Source of the DNA: Tubulanus polymorphus
Lineage: Eukaryota; Nemertea; Palaeonemertea; Tubulaniformes; Tubulanidae
DNA: 64,000 nucleotides
Direction: 5' to 3'
Assembly (NCBI RefSeq): GCF_964204645.1
Contig: NC_134031.1
Span: 9,836,501 to 9,900,500, forward strand
Part shown: piece by piece, positions 1 through 10,450 of the stretch
Numbering within the stretch: position 1 is the first letter of the stretch
How the letters are laid out: every line of letters starts with the position of its first letter
The notes under the pieces: model-generated
Database searches by the model: none
What the model was told of the DNA's origin: nothing
Seen by the model: the letters and a program-made list of their open reading frames with translations, nothing else
Position numbers and translations under genes: made by a program

Positions 1-1829
1 ATACTCAACTTTTATTCTAACAATTTAAATTGAACTTAAGTCTCAACAATTTATAAAATTTCCAACCTTTTAATTTAGAATTTTGTTACAAATCCCGCAC
101 ACAAGAAGATGCAATTCAACCGGATAGCCGAAAGTTATCTGTTCAATAGTCTTCTAATGCTTCCCCTGAAAATGCTTTCTAAAAGAGTCCGCTCTCTCTC
201 GAGGTGCGGCCCTTTTATACGGCTGCGTCCACACCCAAGAAAAATCCAGAACCCTGCTTGCGGCCAGCCGTAAAAGGGAACGAGCAACCAACGCAGCACC
301 ACGACGCAGAGCTGGGGTCCTGATTCCTAGACTTTTCATTCGCTGCTACCTTTAACCCGACCCTCGACGTCATGATACTTGCCGGTCTGCTCTCCTTCTC
401 AACCGCACCGAAGAGATTACATACTATTTTTCCAACCCTCGAACTCATCTATTTTAACTTATCCAATGAACACAATTCCCACAATGAACGATATTTAATT
501 TTGTCTAAATAGTAATATACAATGTAAGCCGAAATATCATCTTTCTTATTTATATTCTTTATCATTATTAGTACATTCAAATTTAAACACACAAACTCTA
601 ATCAATTAAAATAATAAAACTCTTTAATATTACTTTTTAATATTACTCTTTAATATTACTTATTTTTCGATTTATCAGACTAAGGGTCAGCGAGTGTTTC
701 ATAAGTTTATTTCATAATTGCTCATTTCCACGAATTCTTCTCATGACTACAGCGCCGTGATTACCTTCAAATGATTTAGAATGCTCGTCTGATACAAGTA
801 TAAATGTTTCAGACAAACAACCATTAAGGCGGATAATGTATTATCGTACATAACGAACAATGCGTGTGTTCTCCCAGGACATGCCAAGAAACCTACATAT
901 ATAAATCGTTTGATCTTTTTGAAAGTACAATTCAGCTGCGGATCAATATCTATGTAGAAAATGTTTACACACATTTAGAACTGAAATTGCATTATTAAAT
1001 CATAAACAATTATGTGATTATCATGATTAAATGTCAAATCTTAACTCGGAACTGTGGAACTGGGTCTACGGGCACGACAGTGAGACTGGGCGCCTCAGAC
1101 AGTGGTAGGCCAAGAACAAATACATCATATCGATTTATTTATAGTACAAGAATATCGACTGACCAATGTGTATCAGTTTCAAGGACTTCTTCATAATAAT
1201 TTGACCGATAATGACTCAAATGAAAATCAATGATGAAATTTATTTCTTTCAAAAAAACTTATTTCACTGTATGAAAACGTGCGTATTCATAACGCGCGCG
1301 GCAATATGAGCCTATGCTGTCATTGTAGTGTGTGCAGAGTTCTGCCAGCACGTGCTTGCCTCGCGTAGTACGCCTGACGCCGACTGTTGCTACGCAATAC
1401 GTCTGCAGTAAACGAATAAACGCACGCCACACTGCCATGCAACTCAGCGATAATATCGGTCTAACTGTAAAAATTAAAGGCTTTCAAGGACATTGTCTGC
1501 CAACCTTTCGAATTTAAAGACTCCCACTGACGTTCCCAGCACAAAACAAGGAATTCTTTAAGACCCCGTTCACACCAAGTGATTTAGTCATCCACATATC
1601 GATTCACGTTGTAAAATAAGTTTATCCGAACGAATTATTGATGAAATATAATTCAAAATCTTTTTAGTATTATTTTGATCAACTTCTAACACCATTCAAC
1701 CCAATAAAAAGAGAAATAATCGTGAATACAAAATTTCCGGATCTATTTTTGCAGCGGAATTAACCCCATTTATCGGATCTTTCGTTAATTCAATGACAAT
1801 TCACGATGCCGACACGCTCGTAATAGCTT
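1..1829. other. AT-rich stretch with no recognised gene
   Basis: No family-like translation was found on either strand. The short open frames here have no motif and no neighbour that supports them. The sequence next to the E1 polymerase fragment (from about 1690) may be further decayed element DNA, but nothing in it could be recognised. Confidence 0.5.
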
Positions 1830-2405
1830 TCTCTAACGTATTACAACCATATTTTGGAGAAAGTATATAGAAATACTATATTTTGATACCGGTTCGTACA
1901 TATTAAAGATAAAAACTGATAATCTAACAAATGATTTAGAAACATAAAAACATCATTTTGATTTCAGCAATTATCCAAAAGATCATGAATTTTTAGTAAT
2001 GGAAATAAACAGGTGCCAGGTAAATCTAAAGATGCAATTAGGCCTAGATAGAAATTAGATCGAAAATGTATACTTATAAAACTTAAACTCATGAATAAAA
2101 GAAATTGAAATGAATAACAAAGCATGTTATTGAAAAAAATGTTCGTTTTACAGATTACATCAATTGCATATTTAATGAAGAAACTAGCAAACATAAGATG
2201 ACATGCTTATGATCGGAGGACCATGAAATTTTTATTGAATAGAAAAAATAAGTTTAAATCCTTTCGATGGTAAGAGATATATTCTAGACGACGGCATTCA
2301 CACAATCGCCTATGGTTGTGATTTAGATGAATTCCTGAAGTTCAAAAGGGATGAAGATAAAGAAAATGAGATTATGAACAGGATTATAACATGTTTATCA
2401 ATTTG
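1830..2405 (+). pseudogene. Protein-primed PolB C-terminal fragment (E1), motif C without intein
   Basis: Decayed C-terminal part of a family B DNA polymerase of the protein-primed, virus-like type. At 1873-1896 it reads ILYFDTGS, which is motif C (YxDTDS) with the second Asp changed to Gly. Next comes YILKIKT, as in the E2 copy. Later, in shifted frames, come TDYINCIFNEETSKHKMTC and, near 2258-2310, SLNPFDGKRYILDDGIHT. Both match the C-terminus of the E2 polymerase (26878-27333). Frameshifts at about 1865 and within 1950-2250, plus several stops, show it is a pseudogene. Nothing interrupts motif C here, unlike E2, where an intein sits between the Asp and Thr codons. The fragment is truncated upstream: palm motifs A and B are missing. 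Confidence 0.8.
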
Positions 2406-2524
2406 AACAGTAACGCCCGATTATATCTACGTGAAAATGCCTGAACATATACAACAACACTATATATAAAATTGAAAAACCATCCAACACACACTTGTGC
2501 GCATTGAGTTGTATAGAATTAATT

Positions 2525-2826
2525 AATTTGATAAATGATTGAACCATATGTTGCCATACAGCGTAGGACACAACATATATCTCTCTCGCAATATAATTCG
2601 GAGTTTTAGTTTACGGTCGACAATTTACAGGCCAATTTTTATAGTTAATTTTTGTATCAAATATCTACCAACATTATCTACAACATGATTATTATCATGG
2701 CCATATACTTCGATATCAGCTGATAAATTAATACATTAGGAACATGAAAGTTTTATTTGGATTAATATTTGAAGGGTTATGAGTAATTATATGATGATTA
2801 CGTTCTGCTTTTATTGCGCTAGACAT
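2525..2826 (-). pseudogene. Broken E1 ORF, possibly a structural protein N-terminus
   Basis: An ATG at 2826 opens a frame beginning MSSAIKAERNHHIITHNPSN, overlapping the stop of the upstream 131-aa ORF by 16 bases. After about 35 codons the reading moves by frameshift into a strongly protein-like stretch, LSADIEVYGHDNNHVVDNVG, then RYLIQKLTIKIG. It then decays. The gene points towards the E1 polymerase fragment, so the two are convergent. I do not recognise the family by name. The early beta-strand-like pattern and the position beside membrane/coiled-coil genes suggest a virion-type protein, but this is inference only. Confidence 0.4.
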
Positions 2827-3600
2827 TCTAGAATTTTTAGAAGGATATATATAACTTCAACCCCCATATTTAGAAAATAACACTTATCTATTTTTAACAT
2901 ATTTACTAATCCAAAAATAATAGCACTAACAACTGTAATTAAAAATAGAATTATATGTTCGGCAACAAAACTAATATTATTACCAGCAGATTTCAATAGA
3001 AAACTAAAAATTGATGCTATAACCCCAGTTAAAGCTGCAGCAGATTTATTAGATAATTCCGATAAATATTTTGCTACTTTTTCTATACCATCTTTAATTT
3101 CATCTTGTATAGGATTATTATCATTTGGTGGTTTATCCGGTGGTTTGGGGTTGGGTGTAGATTTAAATGAATTTGATATAGTTAAACCAATTGTTGTAAA
3201 AATCATTGTATTGTCATTAGAATTTAAAGAATTGCTATACCTTCTAATTTCAATAATAATTTTATTCTATCTTTTAATGATATTTCAGAATGTGGTTTTA
3301 TTATTAAATCTTTAAAGATAACTTTTAATCTATCAATAAAATAATCATATGATTTTGATAATAATTTGTTTTCATCTTTCAGTAATTCTATATTATATTT
3401 CAAATTATCAATTTCTTTTTCTAAACTTTCATTTTTTCAATTCTTCTTCTGCAATTACTTTATTATCTCTATCTAATTTTAATTGTTCTAAAATTACATT
3501 AACTAATTTTAAATCAACACAATTCTTAAATTATCTATCTAGTTGTACTAGTAAATTATGAGATTCATAATTTGTAAGTTTTCTAGAATCAACAAATATT
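2811..3600 (-). pseudogene. Coiled-coil and transmembrane protein of E1, split by the Harbinger insertion
   Basis: The open part (3206-2811, 131 aa) has a Pro-rich linker (NPKPPDKPPNDNN), a helix rich in Lys/Glu, and two hydrophobic segments (about residues 58-75 and 84-103) that look membrane-spanning. Upstream, broken by two frameshifts and one stop, is a charged coiled-coil-like region containing SRKLTNYESHNLLVQLD and LEKEIDNLKYNIELLKDEN. The gene runs off at 3600, where a 20.4-kb PIF/Harbinger element is inserted; its 5' part should resume at 23974-24050. The function is unknown. A coiled coil plus membrane segments fits a virion or membrane-associated protein of the virus-like element. 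Confidence 0.5.
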
Positions 3601-3797
3601 CAGGACCCGGTTCCACAGTTCTTGATTAAATCTAACTCAGTGTTAGTTTTTAACTCAGGGTCAGTAACTAACTCTGAGTTAGCTGACTCTGGGTTAGTTT
3701 TGCGTTCCACAGTTCTCATTTAACTCAGAGTTTACTGACTCAGAGTCAAAGTTATATCTCCATAGTAACCATCTTAACTCAGAGTTTGAATTGGTAA
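3601..3797. repeat. Left terminal inverted repeat of the Harbinger element
   Basis: Starts CAGGACCCGGTTCCACAG and continues with several copies, in both orientations, of an AACTCAGAGTTA-like motif. It is matched in inverse by 23845-23973. The repeated palindromic motif may be the binding site for the Myb/SANT protein or transposase (inference). Confidence 0.75.
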
Positions 3798-3805
3798 TTC
3801 TCAAA

Positions 3806-4260
3806 ATGGCAACGTGCAGCAACGAAAAAGCAACGAAAAGCAGCTTAAAAATAGAAGTCCTAACTTTACTAAAGACGAGATGGCCGTTCTCACTGACGTT
3901 GTCATGAAAAATGGTGATGTGTTATTTTCAAAGTTGAATAACGATGTCACAAACAAGCTGAAAGCGAAGAAATGGGGAGAGGTGGCTAGTGCAGTAAACA
4001 GCCTAGGACACTGTGTGAGAAAACCAGACGAACTTAAATTTAAATGGAAGAACATGAGCGCTAAAGCAAAGTGTATGAATTCGGAAAGAAGGAAATTAGC
4101 ACACAAAACTGGAGGGGGCGACCGCCGGAAAATTTGATAAAGAACGTCGACGAGACTATGAAGAAAATTATAAGCGCAAACGAGAACAGAGAAGCTTGGG
4201 TCCGAATAGATGCAACACTTGACTTAGATCCTCCCATTATCATGTCACTAAGTCCAGAAG
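3806..4260 (+). pseudogene. Myb/SANT-like DNA-binding protein of Harbinger, exon 1
   Basis: Accessory protein of PIF/Harbinger elements that carries a Myb/SANT-type domain and helps the transposase bind DNA. The ATG at 3806 lies in a different frame from the long open part (3814 on), so there is an early frameshift. Visible motifs are SPNFTKDEMAVLTDVV, WGEVASAVNSLG and ELKFKWKNMSAKAK, a typical tri-helical Myb/SANT pattern. At about 4110 the reading shifts to a second frame (GGRPPENLIKNVDETMKKI) and runs to SLSPEG. The exon ends at 4260 before GTAATA. In phase 1 it joins exactly to the exon beginning at 20551, so the intervening 16.3 kb is an enlarged intron. Confidence 0.7.
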
Positions 4261-4319
4261 GTAATATATATCTTTATTCACTGACAGGGTCAATCAATTT
4301 TGTTTTTAACTTGCTTTCA

Positions 4320-4500
4320 CCCAACAGCATGTCGTCAGGCAAAAACCGTAATGTTTCCAATGTCTCCGTTTTTAACGCATGCGCATTAGGCTTAGTAAGT
4401 GTTGCAAAAGTCCAAGTCGAGAAATCAGTACAGTGCGCAGGCGTCATAACAGTGTTTACATGTTTCAAAACTGGGTCATGTCAGTACGGTATTCGCTTGA
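4320..4500 (+). repeat. Inverted repeat partner of 16698-16905
   Basis: Shares long near-identical runs, in opposite orientation, with 16698-16905, including AAAAACCGTAATGTTTCC and GTTTTTAACGCATGCGCATT. The two arms bracket the Ngaro-like element, so they are probably the ends of a further transposon into which it inserted, or two copies of one short repeat. Confidence 0.65.
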
Positions 4501-4694
4501 AATGAACCAGCGTGAACTTTAGCAGCGGGATCGTGATGTCTAAATAATCTCGTATCATATGCTTGCGTATTATATGTTAATACAATTAAATGATTTGTCC
4601 AAATAAATAAACAGTGACATTGGGATCACCATAGAAAGTGCACTAAAGTTCATAATGGTAAGCATTTCGAGATCAGCATTTTCGGGATTCGAAC

Positions 4695-4835
4695 ACTCGT
4701 GTTTCTCCGAGGGAATGCTTAGCCACGTTGTCAGGAGGGGCGGTGGCAAGGAGTAACTGACAACTGATAAGTAACACGTGACTCCGCGTGATCTCACAAA
4801 ACATTTTATTCTCTACTAAAATAAAACTCATTTAT
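4695..4835 (-). repeat. Direct repeat at the 3' side of the Ngaro-like element
   Basis: About 141 bp, nearly identical to 16517-16657 and in the same orientation; both begin ACTCGTGTTTCTCCGAGGG. They fit the 'A' units of the split direct repeats used by Ngaro elements for recombinase-mediated integration of a circular intermediate. A clear 'B' pair was not found. Confidence 0.8.
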
Positions 4836-5590
4836 GATATCCCCGCTCCGTGAGAAATGGAAAACGACGAGCTTTGTTTGAAGCAAAATAAACAAGACAT
4901 GTAGTTGATTGATAAAGGTCATTTATTAGTATAAATGACTGGTGAAACTAAGTTTATTACAAAATTGTTGCAAATTGAAACATACATGTATATATTTTGC
5001 GAAAAGTATGGCCAAAAAATCGCCACAAGATGTTTGAAACAAACATCCAGGCCAAACCCGGGTCGTTTCCATATCTCAAGAGAGGGGTGAGTCTGTAACA
5101 TAGACATACGAGGCAGACAACATCTGGCCCTCTTACGAATGATACGTGTGTAATTGAGTTTTAGTATTGGATGGTGAAGCAGACAACATCTGGCCTTCAA
5201 CCAAACATTATGATCAAGCAAATATTATGAACCGTATTTGAGTAAGACGTTATGATACGATTTTGAATAACCCGTGGAGGCAGGGAAATATTCTGGCTCT
5301 CCAAAAAACGTATGAATTCAAATTGAAACTAATATCATTCGTTAAAATTAAAAGCACAAGATTGTCAAATATAAGATATAAACTAACACATACTAGGGTT
5401 ATGTACATATAAGTGTACATACGTAGTTAAGTACATACGTGCACAGGGGGGCAGACTAACATCTGGGCCTCCTCAAAGCTATCAAATTACTTTGGAAAAT
5501 CATTATTTAATACAAAACAAGGTAACGACGTGAGGCAGACAAAATCTGGCCCTCAAAATGAAAGTTTTAGCATTTACAATTGCGTCAATG
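4836..5590 (-). repeat. Hairpin motif array between recombinase gene and terminal repeat
   Basis: A motif like GAGGCAGACAACATCTGGCC followed by CTC recurs near 5110, 5170, 5282, 5446 and 5532, at irregular spacing of roughly 60-160 bases. Each copy can pair with itself (GAGGCCAGA-like arms). No coding sequence was found here. The position, between the recombinase and the terminal repeat, suggests a cis-acting role in reverse transcription or circle formation, or a structured 3' untranslated region (inference). Confidence 0.6.
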
Positions 5591-5595
5591 CGTCA

Positions 5596-6322
5596 TTAGT
5601 GTTGTCCCGTCCCGGTCGGACTGATTCTAATGTATCGTTTGAAAGCGTCTGACTTCCATCGTCCTAACTCTCGAATGACTGGCTCGGGGACCCCGTTTGT
5701 TGCGGCATTGGTTGCGGCGCCAATCCGAAAGCTATGCGATGTATAGCTGGCCTCTGGCAGGCCGAGAAATGATATCAACTTCTTTAGCGATTTTGCAAAA
5801 AAAACATACGATACAGCTGCACCATCTCGAAATTGAAAAAAATGGACCGGACGTATGCTTGCTCACATGGAGGTAATGAGATATAATTGTGACCGGACAA
5901 ACAGATGGGTTTGAATGCTTTGGCAACAGCGATGGTTTTGGTATCAAATCACTATGCTTGTAGTCCGTGATGCAGACGCGTAAGATCGGCGTTGAATTAG
6001 GACCATGGAACAAGGTGACCTGATGTTTTTGTATTACCTTAGTCGCATGGCCACTAGACTTAACCGATATCTCGTCGACCCGCAAAAATGCATGAAAACA
6101 CAAGACGAACATAGACTTGAGCAAGATACCGTCGAAGCCCTCGCCCATTACGACGGGAAAGAAGGGCTCCTGGCGGCCGACGTTGACCAAAAATTTCTGA
6201 AAATGTTCAACCGCGCGACGATATGCAGCCCTGGTGGAAGGAGCGACGGACCTGGTGAAAAGAAATTGTACTATATTCTGTAGCTGGCCGGTGGTATAGG
6301 AGTTGGCAGTCTGTTCAGCCAC
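5596..6322 (-). pseudogene. Tyrosine recombinase of the Ngaro-like element
   Basis: Two overlapping frames make one gene. The upstream frame (6322-5732) carries the N-terminal SAM-like domain (SVAPSTRAAYRRAVEHFQKF) and the start of the catalytic domain (LCFHAFLRVDEISV, with its catalytic Arg). The downstream frame (5778-5596) has HSFRIGAATNAA and LGRWKSDAFKRYIR, giving the HxxR box and the catalytic Tyr. The frame change, at about 5780-5810 near an A-run, is a one-base indel. Enzymes of this family integrate the element's circular DNA without target duplication. The gene overlaps the end of the RNase H region. Confidence 0.8.
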
Positions 6323-6790
6323 GGTGCATACTGCCTGGCCTCCCGAAAACAGAAACGGGACAACTTGTCACTGATCACATTAGTGTACCCTGCAATATGC
6401 TCGCTCCGAATAAATACATTATATTTCATTGCTGCCAGCACCAAACGTCTGACCAGACGCATAATGACCTTATCGGTAGAGGTCATTTTGTTAATGATAT
6501 GTGCGACAGCTGCGTTGTCGGTCATAAAAAGTATTTTATGGTTTCTAAGGTTTACCGCCCCATATTTCTAACGCTAATACTATGGGAAAGAACTCTTTTA
6601 TCGTGATGTGGTGGTCAAGCATATCATGTTGCCTGCCACCCGAGAACCAACGAGAACCGAAAACAGCTGCAAAACCTTTCGATCCCGCAGCATCACTATA
6701 CAAACGAATAGCGTCAGACGGTGTCCATGATGAATATAAGAAACATGATTTACCATTAAAATGGTTTACGAAAAACGACCACGCGGTTTA
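6271..6790 (-). pseudogene. RNase H domain of the Ngaro-like element
   Basis: The open segment 6525-6271 reads MTDNAAVAHIINKMTS and then HIAGYTNVISDKLSRF. These are the D-N-A and H-x-G-x-x-N-x-x-S-D/LSR patterns typical of DIRS-type RNase H. The part linking it to the reverse transcriptase (6526-6788) is in another frame. RNase H removes the RNA strand from the RNA/DNA hybrid during reverse transcription. Confidence 0.7.
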
Positions 6791-7801
6791 ATCAGATCTC
6801 GCTTCGTTATTTAGCCTAATTCTGTGATGTGGCCGGGATATTCCACAAGTCAGATCGCAGAGGCGCCGTAAAAACGCCCTACCGGGTATGATTACGCTGC
6901 ACGCGAAGTTGAGCAGGCCTAGCAGTGACTGTAGTTCCTTGAGCGTCACCGACTTTTTGCACTTAATGTCCAACAATTGAGCACGAATTTTTTCCACTTT
7001 ATCTAATGGCAGACGCGCTTCCATAGCGTCTGAATCTATTTCAATACCATATATTATTAAACATGTACAGGGATGTACAGTCTTATCGTGTTTTACGGGA
7101 ATCCCGGTTTCTGTACAAATTTCGAAAAATGAGTGCAAAGCTAAGTTACACTGATTAGAAATGGGCCTCCCGATAAAGAAAAAGTCATCTAATAGGTGGG
7201 ACATATGCTGAACGTCTTTTTTATTCAATAGAATCCATTGTATTGCTGAACTGAATACTTCAAATAATTGACAGGATGATGCGCAACCCATCGGCAGGCA
7301 ACGGTCATAGTAATACATATTGTTATAAGTAAACATCAACAAATGATGATCGTCTGGATGGACGGGTATTAAACGAAAGGCGTCTTGAATATCTGCTTTG
7401 GCCATAAGGCACCCGCGCCCATATAATTGGACTAGTGAAATAACGGATTCGATGTTGTCATATGACACTTTTTTATGATCGTCCTCTATAGAGTCGTTTA
7501 CTGAGGACCCCTCTGGAAAGGACAGATCGTGAATGAGTCTAAATTTTCCAGATTCTTTTTTGCTATTATACCCATTGGGCTACATACATAATTTTTATGA
7601 ACAGGTGTGGTGAAAGGACCGGCAATACGGCCTAGGTCAAATTCATGCAGAATTTTTTCCTTTGCTATGGAAGGACAATCTAAAAAACTTTTGTGATTCT
7701 TTGGGATGTCCAAGGTATATGGTCTTTGAGTCGCCGATCCTAAACGAAACCCGTTAGTAAAACCATCTACCAGAAACCGTTGTTTGAAACCAATTAGCAA
7801 A
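6788..7801 (-). pseudogene. Reverse transcriptase of the Ngaro-like element
   Basis: The main frame 7468-6788 contains MAKADIQDAFRLIPVHP (motif A), CLPMGCASSCQLFE (motif B) and HLLDDFFFIG (motif C, LLDD in place of YxDD, usual for DIRS-type enzymes), followed by LKELQSLLGLLNFACSVI. The N-terminal fingers region is in a second frame at 7801-7498 (PFTTPVHKNYVCSPMGIIAKK). A frameshift near 7500-7540 separates the two. Confidence 0.8.
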
Positions 7802-8779
7802 TTATCTAAGTTGTGTGGTTTTATTGGTGTCGGAATAATTTTGGGCAGTGCATGAGTCGGCTGCATGTTTTTCACCGCAATGGGGGCATTCATGCTTTCT
7901 TCTACAGAGCTTATACTGGCAGGTTCCAGTCTGGCAGAACTTCCAGCAGAAACCGACCGGAAAACGCTTTGTCTGTCGGTGGGGCTTCGCAAGAAAGGGC
8001 TTCTTTTGATCTATCGATCTTAAAGTACTACACCGTAGCCAGAGTTCATCGTGAACTTTTGACCACACCAGAGATGGAGAAACCGCTCTGAATCGGCGGA
8101 ATTGCTCATCGTAGCTCTTTGCGGCGGGAAAACCAAAATCATTGGCAAATTGACGGATAGTGCTAGCATATTTCAACAGCTGACGGAAAACCTGAACATC
8201 GGAATGTCTATGCACGTAGACAGACATAAAGATATCGAATGTTTTGTTCCATTCGTAAATGGATGACAACTGATTGAGTCTAGGTTTACACAATGTTAAA
8301 TCTCCTTTCTCAGAAAGGGTAGCACGAAGTGTGTCAACTTCGGCAGATTTAGTACCGATCAAAAGAGCCGACAAATCAATATATCTATCTGCCCAAATAT
8401 CGGACTTTATTTTTTCCGACACTGCTAAGTCCAAAGGAAGCGAGGAAGTAAGTAACCCGCTGATAAGTTGCTCACCAGGAATGGGAGGATTCTCCGCAGG
8501 TGTCGAAAAGAAGTTCCGTGTGACGTCACCAGGATTGGAAGAATTCACTACAGGTGTCGGGAAGCAGTTCTGTGTGGCGTCGCGTGTTGGTAGCAGATGA
8601 CTATCGATGAGTCTTTGAATGACGATATCCGCGACGGCATTCGCATCAGGTTGTTGGTTGGTTGTTTGGTTGTTGGTTGTTGGTTTGGTTAGTTGGTTGG
8701 TCCCTGGCGTTGACGGGGGTGGCAACCGCTTCAGTAAGCGCAGACGAACGAGGGCGTTTTTGTCTACTGGTGACTGCAC
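7802..8779 (-). CDS. Gag-like protein of the Ngaro-like element
   Basis: A 325-aa open frame. The N-terminal half is low-complexity (Thr/Asn/Gln/Pro), the middle is helical, and near the C-terminus is a Cys/His cluster (CWKFCQTGTCQYKLC, then CPHCGEKHAADSC) of the kind found in DIRS/Ngaro gag proteins. It lies directly upstream of the reverse transcriptase region. The frame is open throughout. The ATG at 8779 is the first in frame and is the likely start. Confidence 0.7.
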   Translation of the reverse strand: MQSPVDKNALVRLRLLKRLPPPSTPGTNQLTKPTTNNQTTNQQPDANAVADIVIQRLIDSHLLPTRDATQNCFPTPVVNSSNPGDVTRNFFSTPAENPPIPGEQLISGLLTSSLPLDLAVSEKIKSDIWADRYIDLSALLIGTKSAEVDTLRATLSEKGDLTLCKPRLNQLSSIYEWNKTFDIFMSVYVHRHSDVQVFRQLLKYASTIRQFANDFGFPAAKSYDEQFRRFRAVSPSLVWSKVHDELWLRCSTLRSIDQKKPFLAKPHRQTKRFPVGFCWKFCQTGTCQYKLCRRKHECPHCGEKHAADSCTAQNYSDTNKTTQLR

Positions 8780-9000
8780 GCTTAGCTCTCGTGGCTCTCG
8801 GCATCTAAAAATTTAGCAAATAGAAAAAAAAACCAGCAGAAAATTGAACAGTATCTTGGCCGGATGCGTATATCATGGAAATAGTATGAAAAACAACCGC
8901 AAGATTCCGATGAATTATTAAACAAAGGGTTTTTTGCAACATAACGTCCTTTGAGAGAAAAACACGTTACAAAGATGGAATATATATATTTATTTAAAGT

Positions 9001-9329
9001 ATGTATCTATAGAATACATGCCACCCCCGAAAAGAATAGGGGTAGGTTGCGGCGAGGGCCAAAAAGCACATGTAAAGATAAATTACATGCCACCTCCGGT
9101 ACGTTGAGGTAAAAACCCCAAAACACATGTATAGGTAAATTACATGCCACCTCCTGAAAACAGGGGGTACGTTGAGGTAAAAACCCCAAAACACATGTAT
9201 AGGTAAAGTACATGCTACCCCCTGAGAACAGGGAGTACGTTGAAGTAAAAACTCCAAAACACATGTATAGGTAAAGTACATGCCACCCCCTGAGAACAGG
9301 GAGTACGTTGTAGTAAAAACTCCAAAACA
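9001..9329 (-). repeat. ~67-bp minisatellite of the Ngaro-like element, part 1
   Basis: About five tandem units; each contains TACATGCCACC, a small hairpin (CCCCCTGAGAACAGGGAG), TACGTTG, and ends AAAACACATGTATAGGTAAA. Units differ by a few bases and one lacks the hairpin. A further unit lies at 15639-15706, beyond the BEL/Pao insertion, showing the array was continuous before that insertion. Confidence 0.85.
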
Positions 9330-9334
9330 CATGT
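9330..9334. repeat. BEL/Pao target site duplication, left (CATGT)
   Basis: CATGT directly precedes the left LTR and is repeated at 15634-15638 after the right LTR. The 5-bp length is usual for BEL/Pao integrase. Confidence 0.85.
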
Positions 9335-9481
9335 TGTTTCATCTCATCAATCGCAGGAATATAATATTAGAGAGAAATATCCAGTAGAACTTCAAAAACG
9401 GAGCCAACTATTAGAGTACGGTTTCAGAATATATTCTCCATAACTGTCTACACTAAAACACGGACCGCCAACGACGGAACA
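9335..9481 (-). repeat. 3' LTR of BEL/Pao
   Basis: 147 bp, starting TGTTTCATCTCATC and ending GACGGAACA on the plus strand. By eye it is identical to the LTR at 15487-15633. Both ends carry the TG...CA dinucleotides. Confidence 0.92.
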
Positions 9482-9493
9482 TCCTCCCCTTCT
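9482..9493 (-). promoter_or_regulatory. Polypurine tract of BEL/Pao
   Basis: On the minus strand AGAAGGGGAGGA directly abuts the 3' LTR, the expected position and composition for the plus-strand primer. Confidence 0.75.
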
Positions 9494-9817
9494 GAACCCT
9501 TATGGGGTTCACAATTAACTAAACTAAACACACAATCTTAATTACCTAAATTAAGCTAATGTAAAGAATCTATTATTGGCATCTTAACTAAATTACTAAT
9601 TAACTAGTGTATTAAATCGTTTCTCGCAAGATCTTCACGACCTTTCAAGGAGGGCGCTAGGCTCACCTCCACAATCTATCACTAAATAACTGAACGCGTT
9701 AACGTATATACATGTACAATGTTTCTCCACGAAAGAACGCACGAACTGTTTTTATAAATTTACGAACTGTTTATGAATTTAAACGCGGTATTACACTACT
9801 AGAGTTTATTATACGAA

Positions 9818-10450
9818 TTACACATCGTCTCTGTCACAGTTCAACGGACACAGTTTATTCACCGCGCGAACATATTCCTTTCCCCGACATCGTACACGAG
9901 CTACACGAACGAGTTCATCCTCTCCGGGATAAACACCGACGACCTTCGCAAGTGGCCATCGTCCACGAGGATTTTCTTCGTCTTTCATCATGACGATATC
10001 GTTCACCTTCAAGTTCTGTCGCACTCGCACCCACTTGGGGAATGTGTTCAATGTAGTGAGATATTCCGACGACCACCGTCTCCAAACCTTCTTTACCAGA
10101 CTTTGCACGTACCGCCATCTATTTCTAGGATTGAAGGCTACTTCATCTGTTATGCTTGGTGCCAAATTACCGCCGACTTGGCCGTGTATGAAGTGATTAG
10201 GCGTCAACACTTCTTCATCATCAGGGTCATCAGAAACGTATGTCAATATTCTTGAGTTTACCAGACCTTCAGTTTCGACGATTGCAGATAGTAATTCTTC
10301 ATCAGTTAATTTTGCGTTGCCAAGTATCGATTTCATAGCTTTCTTGGCTTGTTTGATCATAGACTCAAAAACCCCACCATGATGTGGCGCAGCGGGTGGG
10401 TTGAACTTCCACTTGATGCCCTGAGAAGCACCCTTCATTTTGATCTCATC
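9818..10450 (-). pseudogene. BEL/Pao integrase C-terminal part
   Basis: In the same frame as the long pol ORF, separated from it by a single in-frame TAA at about 10451. It begins with FNPPAAPHHGGVFESMIKQA, where the Glu is the third catalytic residue of the integrase DDE triad. It continues with the C-terminal DUF5641-like region (ENPRGRWPLAKVVGVYPG). It ends 336 bases before the 3' LTR. Confidence 0.85.

Noticed and set aside
154-448. Two overlapping short minus-strand frames
   Set aside because: No motif, no relative in the window and mutually overlapping; considered chance.
8994-9342. Two overlapping ~110-aa minus-strand frames
   Set aside because: They are translations of the 67-bp minisatellite and show only periodic repetition.
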